A stretch of DNA of 64,000 nt from an uncultured Clostridia bacterium. GTDB taxonomy: Bacteria; Bacillota; Clostridia; Oscillospirales; Acutalibacteraceae. Under the pieces are notes generated by a model. That model did no database searches. It was not told where the DNA came from and was given only the letters and a program-made list of their open reading frames with translations. Each line of letters begins with the position of its first letter. Position 1 is the stretch's first letter. The stretch is taken from assembly GCA_947628665.1 (NCBI GenBank), contig CANRAU010000008.1, positions 1 to 64,000 of the forward strand. The letters run 5' to 3'. Of this stretch, positions 8,132 through 15,410 are shown one piece after another. The translations under genes and the position numbers were made by a program.

Positions 8132-8818
8132 ATGCTTTGGGAACTGCTTTCGGCAATCGGTACGAATATGCTCTACTGGATGCTGCACATCGAGGGCGCG
8201 GGTTCTTTCCCAAAGCCGTTGTCCGCCAAAGAGGAGCGCGAGGCATTGGCGCGTTTTCAGGCGGGGGATCTGACCGCGCGGGATACGCTCATCGAGCATA
8301 ATCTGCGGCTGGTCGCGCATATCATCAAAAAATATTACGTTTCGTATTCCGATCAGGACGATCTCATTTCTATTGGCACGATCGGGCTTATCAAAGGCGT
8401 GAATACCTTCAACGGCGAGCGCGGCACACGTCTTGCGACCTACGCCGCACGGTGTATCGAAAACGAGATTTTGATGTATTTTCGCAATCAGAAAAAAAGC
8501 GCGCAGGACATCTCCATGAATGAGCCGATCGACACCGACGCGGAGGGCAATCCGCTGACCCTTTCCGAGATTATTTATACCGACGACACCATTACGGAAG
8601 ATTTGGACAAAAAAATTAAAATCGAAAAGCTCAAGCAGTATATCGACGAACTGCCCGATACGCGCGGCAGAGAAATTTTGATCAAACGCTACGGACTCGA
8701 CGGCGGCATCCCCCAAACCCAGCGGCAGATCGCGAGCCGCCTGGGCATATCCCGCTCATACGTTTCCCGCATCGAAAAAAAGACGCTCGAAGAGCTGCGG
8801 CGGAAATTCGAGGATTGA
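8132..8818 (+). CDS. sigK: Sporulation sigma factor, pro-sigma-K
   Basis: A 228-residue protein closely matching sigma-K, which directs late mother-cell transcription (coat and cortex genes). Region 2 reads RDTLIEHNLRLVAHI, DLISIGTIGLIKG and TYAARCIENEILM; region 4.2 reads QIASRLGISRSYVSRIEKK. The roughly 28 residues before FPKPLSAKEE are hydrophobic and match the pro-peptide that holds sigma-K at the membrane until SpoIVFB cleaves it. The start at 8132 is chosen for the GGGGTGG ribosome site at 8120-8126. The gene is unbroken, with no skin element splitting it. Confidence 0.95.
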   Translation: MLWELLSAIGTNMLYWMLHIEGAGSFPKPLSAKEEREALARFQAGDLTARDTLIEHNLRLVAHIIKKYYVSYSDQDDLISIGTIGLIKGVNTFNGERGTRLATYAARCIENEILMYFRNQKKSAQDISMNEPIDTDAEGNPLTLSEIIYTDDTITEDLDKKIKIEKLKQYIDELPDTRGREILIKRYGLDGGIPQTQRQIASRLGISRSYVSRIEKKTLEELRRKFED

Positions 8819-9059
8819 GCGCGCACCCGCCGCAAATATATTTTTTGTGCTGTAGGCAATCGGCAGGGGATTCGGCGAATTGCACGAGACAACAGACCGT
8901 TAGGCAAATGACGAATTGCGAGACAAAACAGACGATAGGGTAAAAGTTGGTCTGTGAAAGGAAACAGCCCGCCGTCGGTGAGAAGCGAATTTTCTCGTAA
9001 AGGTGGTCTTAAACGCTTTCCTCGCAACGTGGGCAGACGCGAATTTTCTTGCAAAAATA
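8819..9059. other. Intergenic stretch, nothing assigned
   Basis: No gene or clear hairpin terminator is seen. It has short repeated phrases (CGAATTTTCT at 8988-8997 and again at 9040-9049, and two ACAGACCG/ACAGACGA stretches) but I assign no function. Confidence 0.4.
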
Positions 9060-9088
9060 TTGACATTACCGCGCTTTTTTGCTAAAAT
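9060..9088 (+). promoter_or_regulatory. tRNA-Gly promoter
   Basis: TTGACA (9060-9065), 17 bases, TAAAAT (9083-9088), 16 bases upstream of the tRNA. Confidence 0.75.
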
Positions 9089-9104
9089 CTAAACCGTTAT
9101 CAAT

Positions 9105-9179
9105 GCGGGTGTAGTTCAATGGTTAGAATTCCAGCCTTCCAAGCTGGCTGTGTGGGTTCGATTCCCATCACCCGCTCCA
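9105..9179 (+). tRNA. tRNA-Gly (anticodon TCC)
   Basis: Complete cloverleaf. The acceptor stem GCGGGTG (9105-9111) pairs with CACCCGC (9169-9175), the anticodon arm is CCAGC-CTTCCAA-GCTGG with anticodon TCC, and the T arm holds GGTTCGATTCC. The discriminator is T9176 and CCA (9177-9179) is encoded. A terminator follows at once. Its 3' end is copied twice more downstream, so this gene has served as an insertion site. Confidence 0.95.
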
Positions 9180-9236
9180 AAGACGAGCCGACCGCTTTTG
9201 CGGCCGGCTCGTCTTTTGTATATGGGAATCGAACCC
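9161..9236. repeat. Repeat A copy 1: tRNA 3' end, terminator, inverted T arm
   Basis: 76 bases. It begins with the tRNA 3' end (ATTCCCATCACCCGCTCCA), passes through the terminator and ends with ATGGGAATCGAACCC, the reverse complement of the tRNA T arm. The whole unit is therefore a large imperfect palindrome. Copy 2 is at 9368-9443 and differs at two positions. Confidence 0.85.
9180..9217 (+). terminator. tRNA-Gly terminator
   Basis: AAGACGAGCCGACCGC pairs with CGGCCGGCTCGTCTT around TTTT, with T-rich flanks. An almost identical copy is at 9387-9424. Confidence 0.8.
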
Positions 9237-9270
9237 AGGCGGGTTTCGGTGTTAAGAAAATGTGCCTGTG

Positions 9271-9367
9271 GCACATTTTTAGCCGAAAGCGCAAGGCGGG
9301 TACCGAACGCGAAGCGTTGGGTCGCCGAAGCGGATAGTATGCAAGGCGTAAGCCGCAGCATACGGTC
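9271..9367. repeat. Repeat B copy 1
   Basis: About 97 bases beginning GCACATTTTTAGCCG and ending CAGCATACGGTC, directly before repeat A copy 2. It contains small palindromes such as AACGCGAAGCGTT. Copy 2 at 9576-9673 differs at a few positions. Confidence 0.85.
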
Positions 9368-9443
9368 ATTCCCATCACCCGCTCCAAAGACGAGCCGACC
9401 GCTTTTGCGGTCAGCTCGTCTTTTGTATATGGGAATCGAACCC
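9368..9443. repeat. Repeat A copy 2 (tRNA-Gly 3'-end duplicate)
   Basis: Same 76-base unit as 9161-9236, including a second terminator hairpin (9387-9424) and inverted T arm. It is not a functional tRNA because the 5' half is missing. Confidence 0.85.
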
Positions 9444-9575
9444 GAGAGGGGCGAAGCGCTGCGCCGCTGCCGGTGGCAGAAACAGGCACAGCGCTGAGGT
9501 GAAGAAACAAGGAGCAATGCGAAGCGCACCAAGCGAGCAGTGCGACTATGTTTCTGAGGGGCGCATCCGCCTGCG

Positions 9576-9692
9576 GCACATTTTTAGCCGAAAGCGCAAG
9601 GCGGGTACCAAACGCGAAGCGTTAGGTCGCCGAAGCGGACAGTATGCAAGGCGTAAGCCGCAGCATACGGTCGATTCCCATCACCCGCTCCA
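9576..9692. repeat. Repeat B copy 2 with third tRNA 3' end
   Basis: Repeat B (9576-9673) followed by a third ATTCCCATCACCCGCTCCA at 9674-9692. After this point base composition drops sharply to AT-rich sequence. It is the likely junction of an element inserted at the tRNA-Gly 3' end. Confidence 0.75.
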
Positions 9693-9759
9693 TTGGGAAA
9701 TCTGTTTGAACTTAATATAGAAAAGTATCAATTTCTAAATGAAGTTGACATTTTTTGTA

Positions 9760-10578
9760 TTAAGAAAGGATTTTATTATGATTAATATTATTATTCTTTG
9801 ATAATAAATCATCTAAAGGTTTAAATTCCAATGATGTATCAATTTTTTCTTCTAAGTATTCTCCGTTTTCCCAATACGATTTTAAACCATATGCTTCAAT
9901 ATTATGATAAGATGCATCGCTTGTAATTAATCTATATTGGTCATCAACAATTTCTAATGCAGTACAATTAGACATAGATAATCCAATTTGTTCACTTGTT
10001 TTCAATAAATCTTTAACATTTTCTAATCTCCCCGGTGCATCACAATGTGGAACAAATAATCCATCAATAAATCCTAAACATTCCATTCCAATGAATGGTT
10101 GATCATCACCATATTTTATTTTTAATGAATCAGAAGAGCATTCTTTAAACCAACAGTTTGCTCCCGCAGAAACACCACACATCACTTTGCCATCTTCCCA
10201 AGCGTGTCTTAATATTTCATCAAACCTTGTGTCTTTCCAAAGTTTAATCATATCAAGTGTATTTCCACCACCTTCAAATATAATATCGGCCCAGTCAATT
10301 AAACTTTTAACATATTCTTTATCAGTTAATTTGTCACTTTTTAAATCTTTACAAGGACAACCATACATTTTTCCATATATATCAGCCATTACTTGAAAAT
10401 ATCCTTCTTGTCTTTCGAGTGGTTGTGAATGTGCTATTAATAAAAAGTTTGGATGTTCTTTGCCTGTTAATCTTATAATTTCTTTATCTTGATTTGCCAG
10501 TTCATAAGGATACCTTGTTCCATCAGAACCTAATCTTCCATTTTCTCCGCCACCTATGGCTACAATTTTTTTCTTCAT
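9760..10578 (-). CDS. Peptidase S51 (dipeptidase E-like) protein
   Basis: A 272-residue cytoplasmic protein of the class I glutamine-amidotransferase-like fold. GVSAGANCWF carries the S51 nucleophile Ser137, preceded by EGGGNT. Family members such as peptidase E cut Asp-X dipeptides with a Ser/His pair. It lies 12 bases downstream of the GNAT gene on the same strand, so the two are probably one transcript. Both are strongly AT-rich, unlike the rest of the window. With the GNAT and MccF-like genes next door it may act on a toxic peptide, but ordinary dipeptide turnover is also possible. Confidence 0.82.
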   Translation of the reverse strand: MKKKIVAIGGGENGRLGSDGTRYPYELANQDKEIIRLTGKEHPNFLLIAHSQPLERQEGYFQVMADIYGKMYGCPCKDLKSDKLTDKEYVKSLIDWADIIFEGGGNTLDMIKLWKDTRFDEILRHAWEDGKVMCGVSAGANCWFKECSSDSLKIKYGDDQPFIGMECLGFIDGLFVPHCDAPGRLENVKDLLKTSEQIGLSMSNCTALEIVDDQYRLITSDASYHNIEAYGLKSYWENGEYLEEKIDTSLEFKPLDDLLSKNNNINHNKILS

Positions 10579-10590
10579 TAATATTTTCTC

Positions 10591-11133
10591 CTATCTATTA
10601 TCAATCCAATATCTATTGATTTGTTTATTTATATCATCTGGGTCAGGTATTGTATTTTCTAATATACCATTACAATTTTCAATTACTTTACAAGAACCAA
10701 TATTTGATTTATGAGCGCCAATTAAAACTTTGTATATTTTTTTATTTTTTGCTTCATTCAATAACAATTTAAGAATTTCAGTGCCATACCCTTTTTTTCT
10801 TTCAATAGGTCTAACACCATAACCACAATGTCCCCAAGAATTTAATCCTTTAATTGTTAAATAATGCCTCAAACTTGCAGCGCCAATTAATTGATCATTT
10901 TCATCAATAACAAAATAGGAAGTAGTTGAACAAAATTCCTTATCTTGATTTGCATTTTCGTATTCATCTAATTTTTGAATTAGTTTTGCAAATTCTTCCA
11001 TTGTGTCTATTGGTTTATCTAAAAACCATGGCGCAATTTGCGTATTACTTTCAACCCATTCTTTCATCATAGCATTATATTTTTCATAATATGTTAAATC
11101 AGGCTTTACAAGAAATAATTTCATATTGCTCAC
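10591..11133 (-). CDS. GNAT-family N-acetyltransferase
   Basis: A 180-residue protein with the GNAT core. YFVIDENDQLIGAASLR is the beta4 region, and GYGVRPIERKKGYGTEIL contains the acetyl-CoA-binding R/Q-x-x-G-x-G/A loop. The C-terminal half (ENCNGILENTI, INRYWID) matches acetyltransferases acting on small molecules or protein N-termini. The first codon is GTG at 11133; an in-frame ATG is three codons later. It is the first gene of the minus-strand AT-rich pair. The substrate is unknown; acetylation of an antibiotic or toxic aminoacyl compound fits the context. Confidence 0.8.
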   Translation of the reverse strand: MSNMKLFLVKPDLTYYEKYNAMMKEWVESNTQIAPWFLDKPIDTMEEFAKLIQKLDEYENANQDKEFCSTTSYFVIDENDQLIGAASLRHYLTIKGLNSWGHCGYGVRPIERKKGYGTEILKLLLNEAKNKKIYKVLIGAHKSNIGSCKVIENCNGILENTIPDPDDINKQINRYWIDNR

Positions 11134-11296
11134 TCTTGCATATAATTATATCATTGATTTGTCCATTTGTATTATTTCTATTGCAAATATTTTCAATATA
11201 TGGTAAGAAAGTAATAAAGAGGGATGTGTTTTATGCCAGATCGGCAGTTGAAAACACCTAAAAAATGGTACACTACTCTTGAACGGAGGTGTGTTT

Positions 11297-12361
11297 ATGA
11301 TCAAGCCGGAAATGTTGCAACGTGGCGATAAAATTGCAGTTGTCAGTCTTTCCTGGGGTGGCTTGGGCGACGAAAATTTCATGCACAAATATTATATTGC
11401 AAAAGAAAGATTGGAAAATGACTTTGGATTAGAAGTTGTCGCTATGCCGAATGCTTTAAAGGGCAGTGACTTTGTATATAACCATCCTGAAGCAAGAGCA
11501 AAAGATCTAATGGATGCTTTTGAAGATGAAACGATCAAAGGGATTTTTTGCGCGATCGGCGGAGATGATACGATAAGACTGTTGCCTTATATAGATTACA
11601 ATATCATTAGAAAGAATCCGAAAATTTTTATGGGCTATTCGGATACGACTGTCAATCATTTTATGATGCACAAAGCCGGTATCGTATCCTTTTACGGTCC
11701 ATCCATTATGTGTGAATTCGGCGAGTATGTCCGCATGTTTGATTATACGAAAGAAGCGGTTGAAAACATATTGTTTCACGATTGTAAAAATTACGAAATT
11801 CGATCCAGCGCGGTATGGTCGAAAGACTTTGTCCCATGGCAAGAAGAAAACATGCACGTAGCGAAAAAGCTGATCAAGGAAGAACACGGATATGAAATAT
11901 TACAGGGTTCGGGAATCGTTACAGGGCAATTATTGGGTGGCTGTATAGACGTCTTTCCTATGGTGATCGGCACGGAAATTTGGCCGACGAAAGAGGAGTG
12001 GAAAGATAAAATATTGTTATTGGAAACCAGTGAAGAAAAACCTTCCCCGGATTTGGTAACGTATTATCTTCGGAATTTAGGCGCACAAGGGATATTGGAT
12101 GTTATTCAAGGCGTTATGGTTGGAAAACCGCAAGATGAGAAATACTATGCCGAATATAAAGAAGTATACAGAAAAGTCCTCAAAGAATTTCATAAAGAGA
12201 ATTTACCTGTACTGTATAATCTGAATATTGGCCATGCCTATCCTATCGGAATTTTACCGTTCGGTACAGATATACAAGTCGATTTTACCAATAAAAAAGT
12301 TTCTCTGTTAGAATCACCCACGAAAAGCAGATCGAATATCGGGATGTTTAACCGTATGTAA
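11297..12361 (+). CDS. S66-family serine peptidase, MccF/LD-carboxypeptidase type
   Basis: A 354-residue protein starting after GAACGGAGGTG. The S66 catalytic set is visible: Ser115 in GYSDTT, Glu243 in LLLETSEE and His313 in NIGHAYP, spaced like MccF (118/243/310). S66 enzymes include LD-carboxypeptidases that trim murein peptides and MccF, which cuts the amide bond in processed microcin C. There is no signal peptide, so it acts in the cytoplasm. It diverges from the GNAT/S51 pair across about 160 bases. Its base composition is intermediate between the AT-rich pair and the rest of the window. Confidence 0.88.
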   Translation: MIKPEMLQRGDKIAVVSLSWGGLGDENFMHKYYIAKERLENDFGLEVVAMPNALKGSDFVYNHPEARAKDLMDAFEDETIKGIFCAIGGDDTIRLLPYIDYNIIRKNPKIFMGYSDTTVNHFMMHKAGIVSFYGPSIMCEFGEYVRMFDYTKEAVENILFHDCKNYEIRSSAVWSKDFVPWQEENMHVAKKLIKEEHGYEILQGSGIVTGQLLGGCIDVFPMVIGTEIWPTKEEWKDKILLLETSEEKPSPDLVTYYLRNLGAQGILDVIQGVMVGKPQDEKYYAEYKEVYRKVLKEFHKENLPVLYNLNIGHAYPIGILPFGTDIQVDFTNKKVSLLESPTKSRSNIGMFNRM

Positions 12362-12401
12362 GCGCAATTGCCGAATGGTTGCTTGCGGCGCAATGAAAAG
12401 A

Positions 12402-12435
12402 AAAAACCTTGTATCCTAAGCAATACAAGGTTTTT
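12402..12435 (+). terminator. Terminator of the S66 gene
   Basis: A 13-pair stem, AAAAACCTTGTAT (12402-12414) with ATACAAGGTTTTT (12423-12435). It can work in both directions for the convergent tcdA. Confidence 0.85.
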
Positions 12436-12477
12436 CTATATGTTGGACTTCGCACACATACCTGTGCCGATAGATTG

Positions 12478-13248
12478 TTACCCGATCCTGTCCATATCCG
12501 CGCGAATCAAATCCTTTACGACTTCGCCTGCAAGGATGAGGCCCGCAACCGACGGGACAAAAGCGGTGCTTCCCGGAACTTGCCGCCGTCGCGTATGCGC
12601 CTGCTCCGCTTCGGGCGAAGAATTGGGGGTGGGGAAGTCGGTTTGCGCATTGTCCATCGGCACGAGGGGGACTTCTTTGGAATAAACGACTTTCAGACGT
12701 GGGATGCCCCTGCGCCGTAATTCATGCCGCATGACCTTAGCGAGCGGGCAAACCGATGTGCTGAAAATATCCGCGACCTCAAAGGCGGTGGGGTCGATTT
12801 TGTTGCCCGCGCCCATGGAGCTGATGATCGGCGTGTGCGCGGCATAGGCATGTTCGACAAGCGCGATTTTTCCCGATACGGTGTCTATGGCGTCTACGAT
12901 GTAATCGTACTGCGAAAAGTCAAATTGCGCGGCTGTTTCGGGCGTATAAAAGGTCTTAAAGGTGCGCACGCGCGCGTCTGGATTGATTTCGGCGGTCCGT
13001 CGAGCCGCCACATCCACTTTATATTGCCCCACCGTTTTTTGCGTTGCATAAATTTGGCGGTTGATGTTGGAAAGGCTTACTTTGTCGTGGTCAATGAGAT
13101 CCACCGATCCCACTCCCGAACGGATCAGCGCTTCCACCGTGTAGCCGCCGACGCCGCCGATGCCGAATACGGCGACGTGGGACGCCGCCAGTTTGTCCAT
13201 GGCTTCTTTGCCGAGCAGACGTTCGGTTCTTGAAAACGGATCGCACAT
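12478..13248 (-). CDS. tcdA: tRNA threonylcarbamoyladenosine dehydratase (E1-like)
   Basis: A 256-residue ThiF/E1-fold protein. VFGIGGVGGYTVEALIRSG is the ATP-binding loop, DLIDHDKVSLSNINRQ the adenylate-binding motif, and VVDAIDTVSGK-like residues (YIVDAIDTVSGK) follow. TcdA (CsdL) uses ATP to cyclise t6A37 to ct6A in tRNAs reading ANN codons. The C-terminal FVPSVAGLILAGEVVKDL is typical of the family. A hairpin at 13288-13318 lies in its upstream region. Confidence 0.92.
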   Translation of the reverse strand: MCDPFSRTERLLGKEAMDKLAASHVAVFGIGGVGGYTVEALIRSGVGSVDLIDHDKVSLSNINRQIYATQKTVGQYKVDVAARRTAEINPDARVRTFKTFYTPETAAQFDFSQYDYIVDAIDTVSGKIALVEHAYAAHTPIISSMGAGNKIDPTAFEVADIFSTSVCPLAKVMRHELRRRGIPRLKVVYSKEVPLVPMDNAQTDFPTPNSSPEAEQAHTRRRQVPGSTAFVPSVAGLILAGEVVKDLIRADMDRIG

Positions 13249-13287
13249 TGTGATCGCCTCCGCGTTTTAACGTTTTTTGCAGAAATA

Positions 13288-13318
13288 AGACCGATACCGC
13301 AAGCGGCAGTATCGGTCT
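13288..13318. terminator. Hairpin between tcdA and the small gene
   Basis: AGACCGATAC (13288-13297) pairs perfectly with GTATCGGTCT (13309-13318). T tails are weak on both sides. It probably ends the 13411-13596 transcript or acts in the tcdA leader. Confidence 0.5.
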
Positions 13319-13410
13319 CTTTGGACTTGCAGCCGAAAATGCAGGATATTATGCGGCTTTACTATATCTCTTTCTCAAAAACTTGTCAAGCGCGCCAATG
13401 TAAGCATAAA

Positions 13411-13596
13411 TTAAAAATAGTCGCCGTCCGCAAGAGAATCGACCAAAGCGTGCATTTCCTTTTTGGACTTTACGGTATGCGTCTTTTCTAAGAATGCCTG
13501 CTTTTCGGCGTCGGTCATGGATTCAAAACGCGCCATGGCCCGTTCGTTCTGCGCGAGCGCCATGCCAAACCCCAGCGGCAATTCGATTTCTGCCAT
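13411..13596 (-). CDS. Small conserved-looking protein of unknown function
   Basis: 61 residues, acidic and helical, with no signal or membrane segment. The ATG follows GAGGTGA, a strong ribosome site. The sequence (LPLGFGMALAQNERAMARF, then MTDAEKQAFLEKTH) looks like the small clostridial proteins with an N-terminal LGMALAQN-type phrase. I cannot assign a role. Confidence 0.65.
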   Translation of the reverse strand: MAEIELPLGFGMALAQNERAMARFESMTDAEKQAFLEKTHTVKSKKEMHALVDSLADGDYF

Positions 13597-13845
13597 AAAT
13601 GATTCACCTCACAGATAGAGTTTGCAAAAAACAGGCAAGCATACAGGCGTTTTGCCGCTTTTTTGTCGGGGAAAGCGATCCCGCGCCCGGCTCGACCGTG
13701 CAGATTCGATCTGCAGCGTGATGGTCGAAATTCCCGGGGAAAATACCTCCAATGCGTGGCCGGAAGCGATAAGCCGAGGTTTACGATCGGCTCGCATAAA
13801 CGGCGAAAATGTGCATAAAACGTGCAGAATACGTGCATTTCATGA
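13597..13845. promoter_or_regulatory. Upstream region of livJ with phased GTGCA repeats
   Basis: GTGCA occurs at 13811, 13822 and 13833, exactly 11 bases apart, ending just before the livJ -35 element at 13846. One helical turn between copies suggests a regulator-binding array. The rest of the region holds no gene that I can support. Confidence 0.5.
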
Positions 13846-13874
13846 TTGACAAATTTGCGAAAATAGCCTATACT
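13846..13874 (+). promoter_or_regulatory. livJ operon promoter
   Basis: Perfect TTGACA (13846-13851), 17 bases, TATACT (13869-13874). Confidence 0.8.
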
Positions 13875-13949
13875 GTTTCCATACATAGTTTGCTAATATG
13901 CAGGAAGCAAAACCAAATCCTGCAAATTATACATTAGGAGGCAATGGTT

Positions 13950-15113
13950 ATGCAAATGAAAAAAGTTCTTGCCGTTTTGCTTGCGCTGGCCATGGTGGTT
14001 CTGTGCTTTGCAGGCTGCGGCGGCACCAAGGCGGGCGGCACAGGAGACCAAACGCTGAAGATCGGTGCGAGCGGCCCGTTGACGGGTAACAACGCACAGT
14101 ACGGTATGGGCGTGAAAAACGCCGCGCAGCTTGCCGTGGATGAAATCAATGCGGCGGGCGGCGTCAACGGCTACAAGCTCGAGTTCCGTATGGAGGACGA
14201 TGAATCCGCTGCAGAAAAGGCGGTCAATGCGTACAACACGCTCAAAGACTGGGGCATGCAGCTTTCGCTCGGCACGGTAACTTCGGACGCCTGCATCGCG
14301 TTCCAGGGTGTTGCGAAGGGCGACAATATGTTTATTTTGACGCCGTCGGCATCTGCGGTTGAGTCCATTGACGGGGACAACGCATTCCGCGTTTGCTTCT
14401 CCGACCCCAACCAGGGTATTGCGTCTGCCGACTATATTGCGTCTAACAACGTCGCCAAAAAGGTCGCGATCATCTACGATTCGTCCAATGCATACTCCAC
14501 CGGCATTTATGAAAAATTCGTGGCTGAGGCGAAGGCCAAGGGTTTGGAGATCGTTACGGAGCAGTCCTTTACGGCGGACAGCAAAGATGACTTTTCCGCG
14601 CAGGTGCAGGCGGTCAAGAACGCCGGCGCAGAGCTTGTTTTCCTGCCGATCTATTACAGTGAGGCATATTCGATTATTACGAGCGGCAAAACCGCAGGCT
14701 TGAGTGTGAAATACTTCGGCTGCGACGGCATCGACGGCATTTTGGAGATAAAAAATTTGGATAAATCTCTTGTCGAGGGCGTTATGCTCTTAACGCCGTT
14801 CGCTGCGGATGCGACCGACGAAGCTACTGTCCATTTCGTGACAAAGTATAAAGAGACCTACAACAACGAGACGCCGAACCAGTTTGCCGCAGACGCGTAT
14901 GATGCGGTTTACACGATCAAGGCGGCGCTTGAAAAGGCGAATGTGAAGGCGGATATGAGCGCTTCCGATATCTGCGATGCGCTGAAAGCCGTAATGCCCC
15001 AGATAACCGTGGACGGCGTGACCGGCACGGGCATCACCTGGGATGCAAGCGGCGAGCCCTCCAAGGCACCCAAGGCCGTTGAGATCAAAGACGGCGGTTA
15101 CAAAGCCCTGTAA
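13950..15113 (+). CDS. livJ: Branched-chain amino acid ABC transporter, substrate-binding lipoprotein
   Basis: A 387-residue lipoprotein with signal VLAVLLALAMVVLCFAGC, where Cys is the lipidation site, followed by a Gly-rich linker. The mature part is a type I periplasmic-binding fold (LKIGASGPLTGNNAQYG, VDEINAAGGVNG, KVAIIYDSSNAYSTG) typical of LivJ/LivK receptors for Leu/Ile/Val. ATG 13950 is preferred because AGGAGG (13936-13941) is 8 bases away; ATG 13944 is too close. It is first in the livJHMGF order. A strong hairpin after its stop may protect its mRNA and give more receptor than permease. Confidence 0.92.
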   Translation: MQMKKVLAVLLALAMVVLCFAGCGGTKAGGTGDQTLKIGASGPLTGNNAQYGMGVKNAAQLAVDEINAAGGVNGYKLEFRMEDDESAAEKAVNAYNTLKDWGMQLSLGTVTSDACIAFQGVAKGDNMFILTPSASAVESIDGDNAFRVCFSDPNQGIASADYIASNNVAKKVAIIYDSSNAYSTGIYEKFVAEAKAKGLEIVTEQSFTADSKDDFSAQVQAVKNAGAELVFLPIYYSEAYSIITSGKTAGLSVKYFGCDGIDGILEIKNLDKSLVEGVMLLTPFAADATDEATVHFVTKYKETYNNETPNQFAADAYDAVYTIKAALEKANVKADMSASDICDALKAVMPQITVDGVTGTGITWDASGEPSKAPKAVEIKDGGYKAL

Positions 15114-15155
15114 GCCATTTTTATGGGTGCGGGGAAACCGTTAAAGTGAACCACA

Positions 15156-15321
15156 CAGTATGCCGTATAGAGCTTTTCTATACGGCATACTGGAATTTCA
15201 ATAAGGGGCTTGCCCCGTCATTCAACGTGGCAAGGCGCGGCGCCGGCCGCGCTGAGAAATCAGTGGGAGATTGTATCTCTCACTGATTTTCAAAAATGGA
15301 ACCCGCCGCCTTAGAGGCGGG
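15156..15321. repeat. Cluster of hairpins between livJ and livH
   Basis: Four perfect or near-perfect palindromes lie in 166 bases. They are CAGTATGCCGTATAG/CTATACGGCATACTG (15156-15192), GCGCGGC/GCCGCGC (15235-15252), a 14-pair stem at 15257-15289, and CCCGCC/GGCGGG (15302-15321) followed by GGGACATCTTGCC. None has a good T tail. They may stabilise the livJ mRNA. The last hairpin resembles the ends of IS200/IS605-type elements, so part may be a small mobile remnant. Confidence 0.6.
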
Positions 15322-15410
15322 GGACATCTTGCCTAAGTTATAAAGCGATGTACTTTGAAAAGGCACACCCTTTGCGCTTTTTCAAAATACATGGATTTGG
15401 GGGAAACCGC

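Noticed and set aside
8132-8818. sigK interrupted by a skin element
   Set aside because: The reading frame is complete from pro-peptide to region 4.2.
8940-9035. AAAGGTGGTCTTAAACGC as a possible T-box leader before the tRNA
   Set aside because: The T-box bases AGGGTGGAACCGCG are not present, there is no specifier hairpin or synthetase/amino acid gene downstream, and a tRNA gene follows.
9161-9692. CRISPR array
   Set aside because: There are only two or three copies of long unequal repeats with unequal spacing, and they derive from the tRNA 3' end. No cas genes are present.
9693-12361. Integrative element or prophage at tRNA-Gly
   Set aside because: Composition and the tRNA-end repeats suggest acquisition, but no integrase, phage or conjugation gene is present and no further tRNA 3' end copy was found after 12361, so element borders cannot be set.
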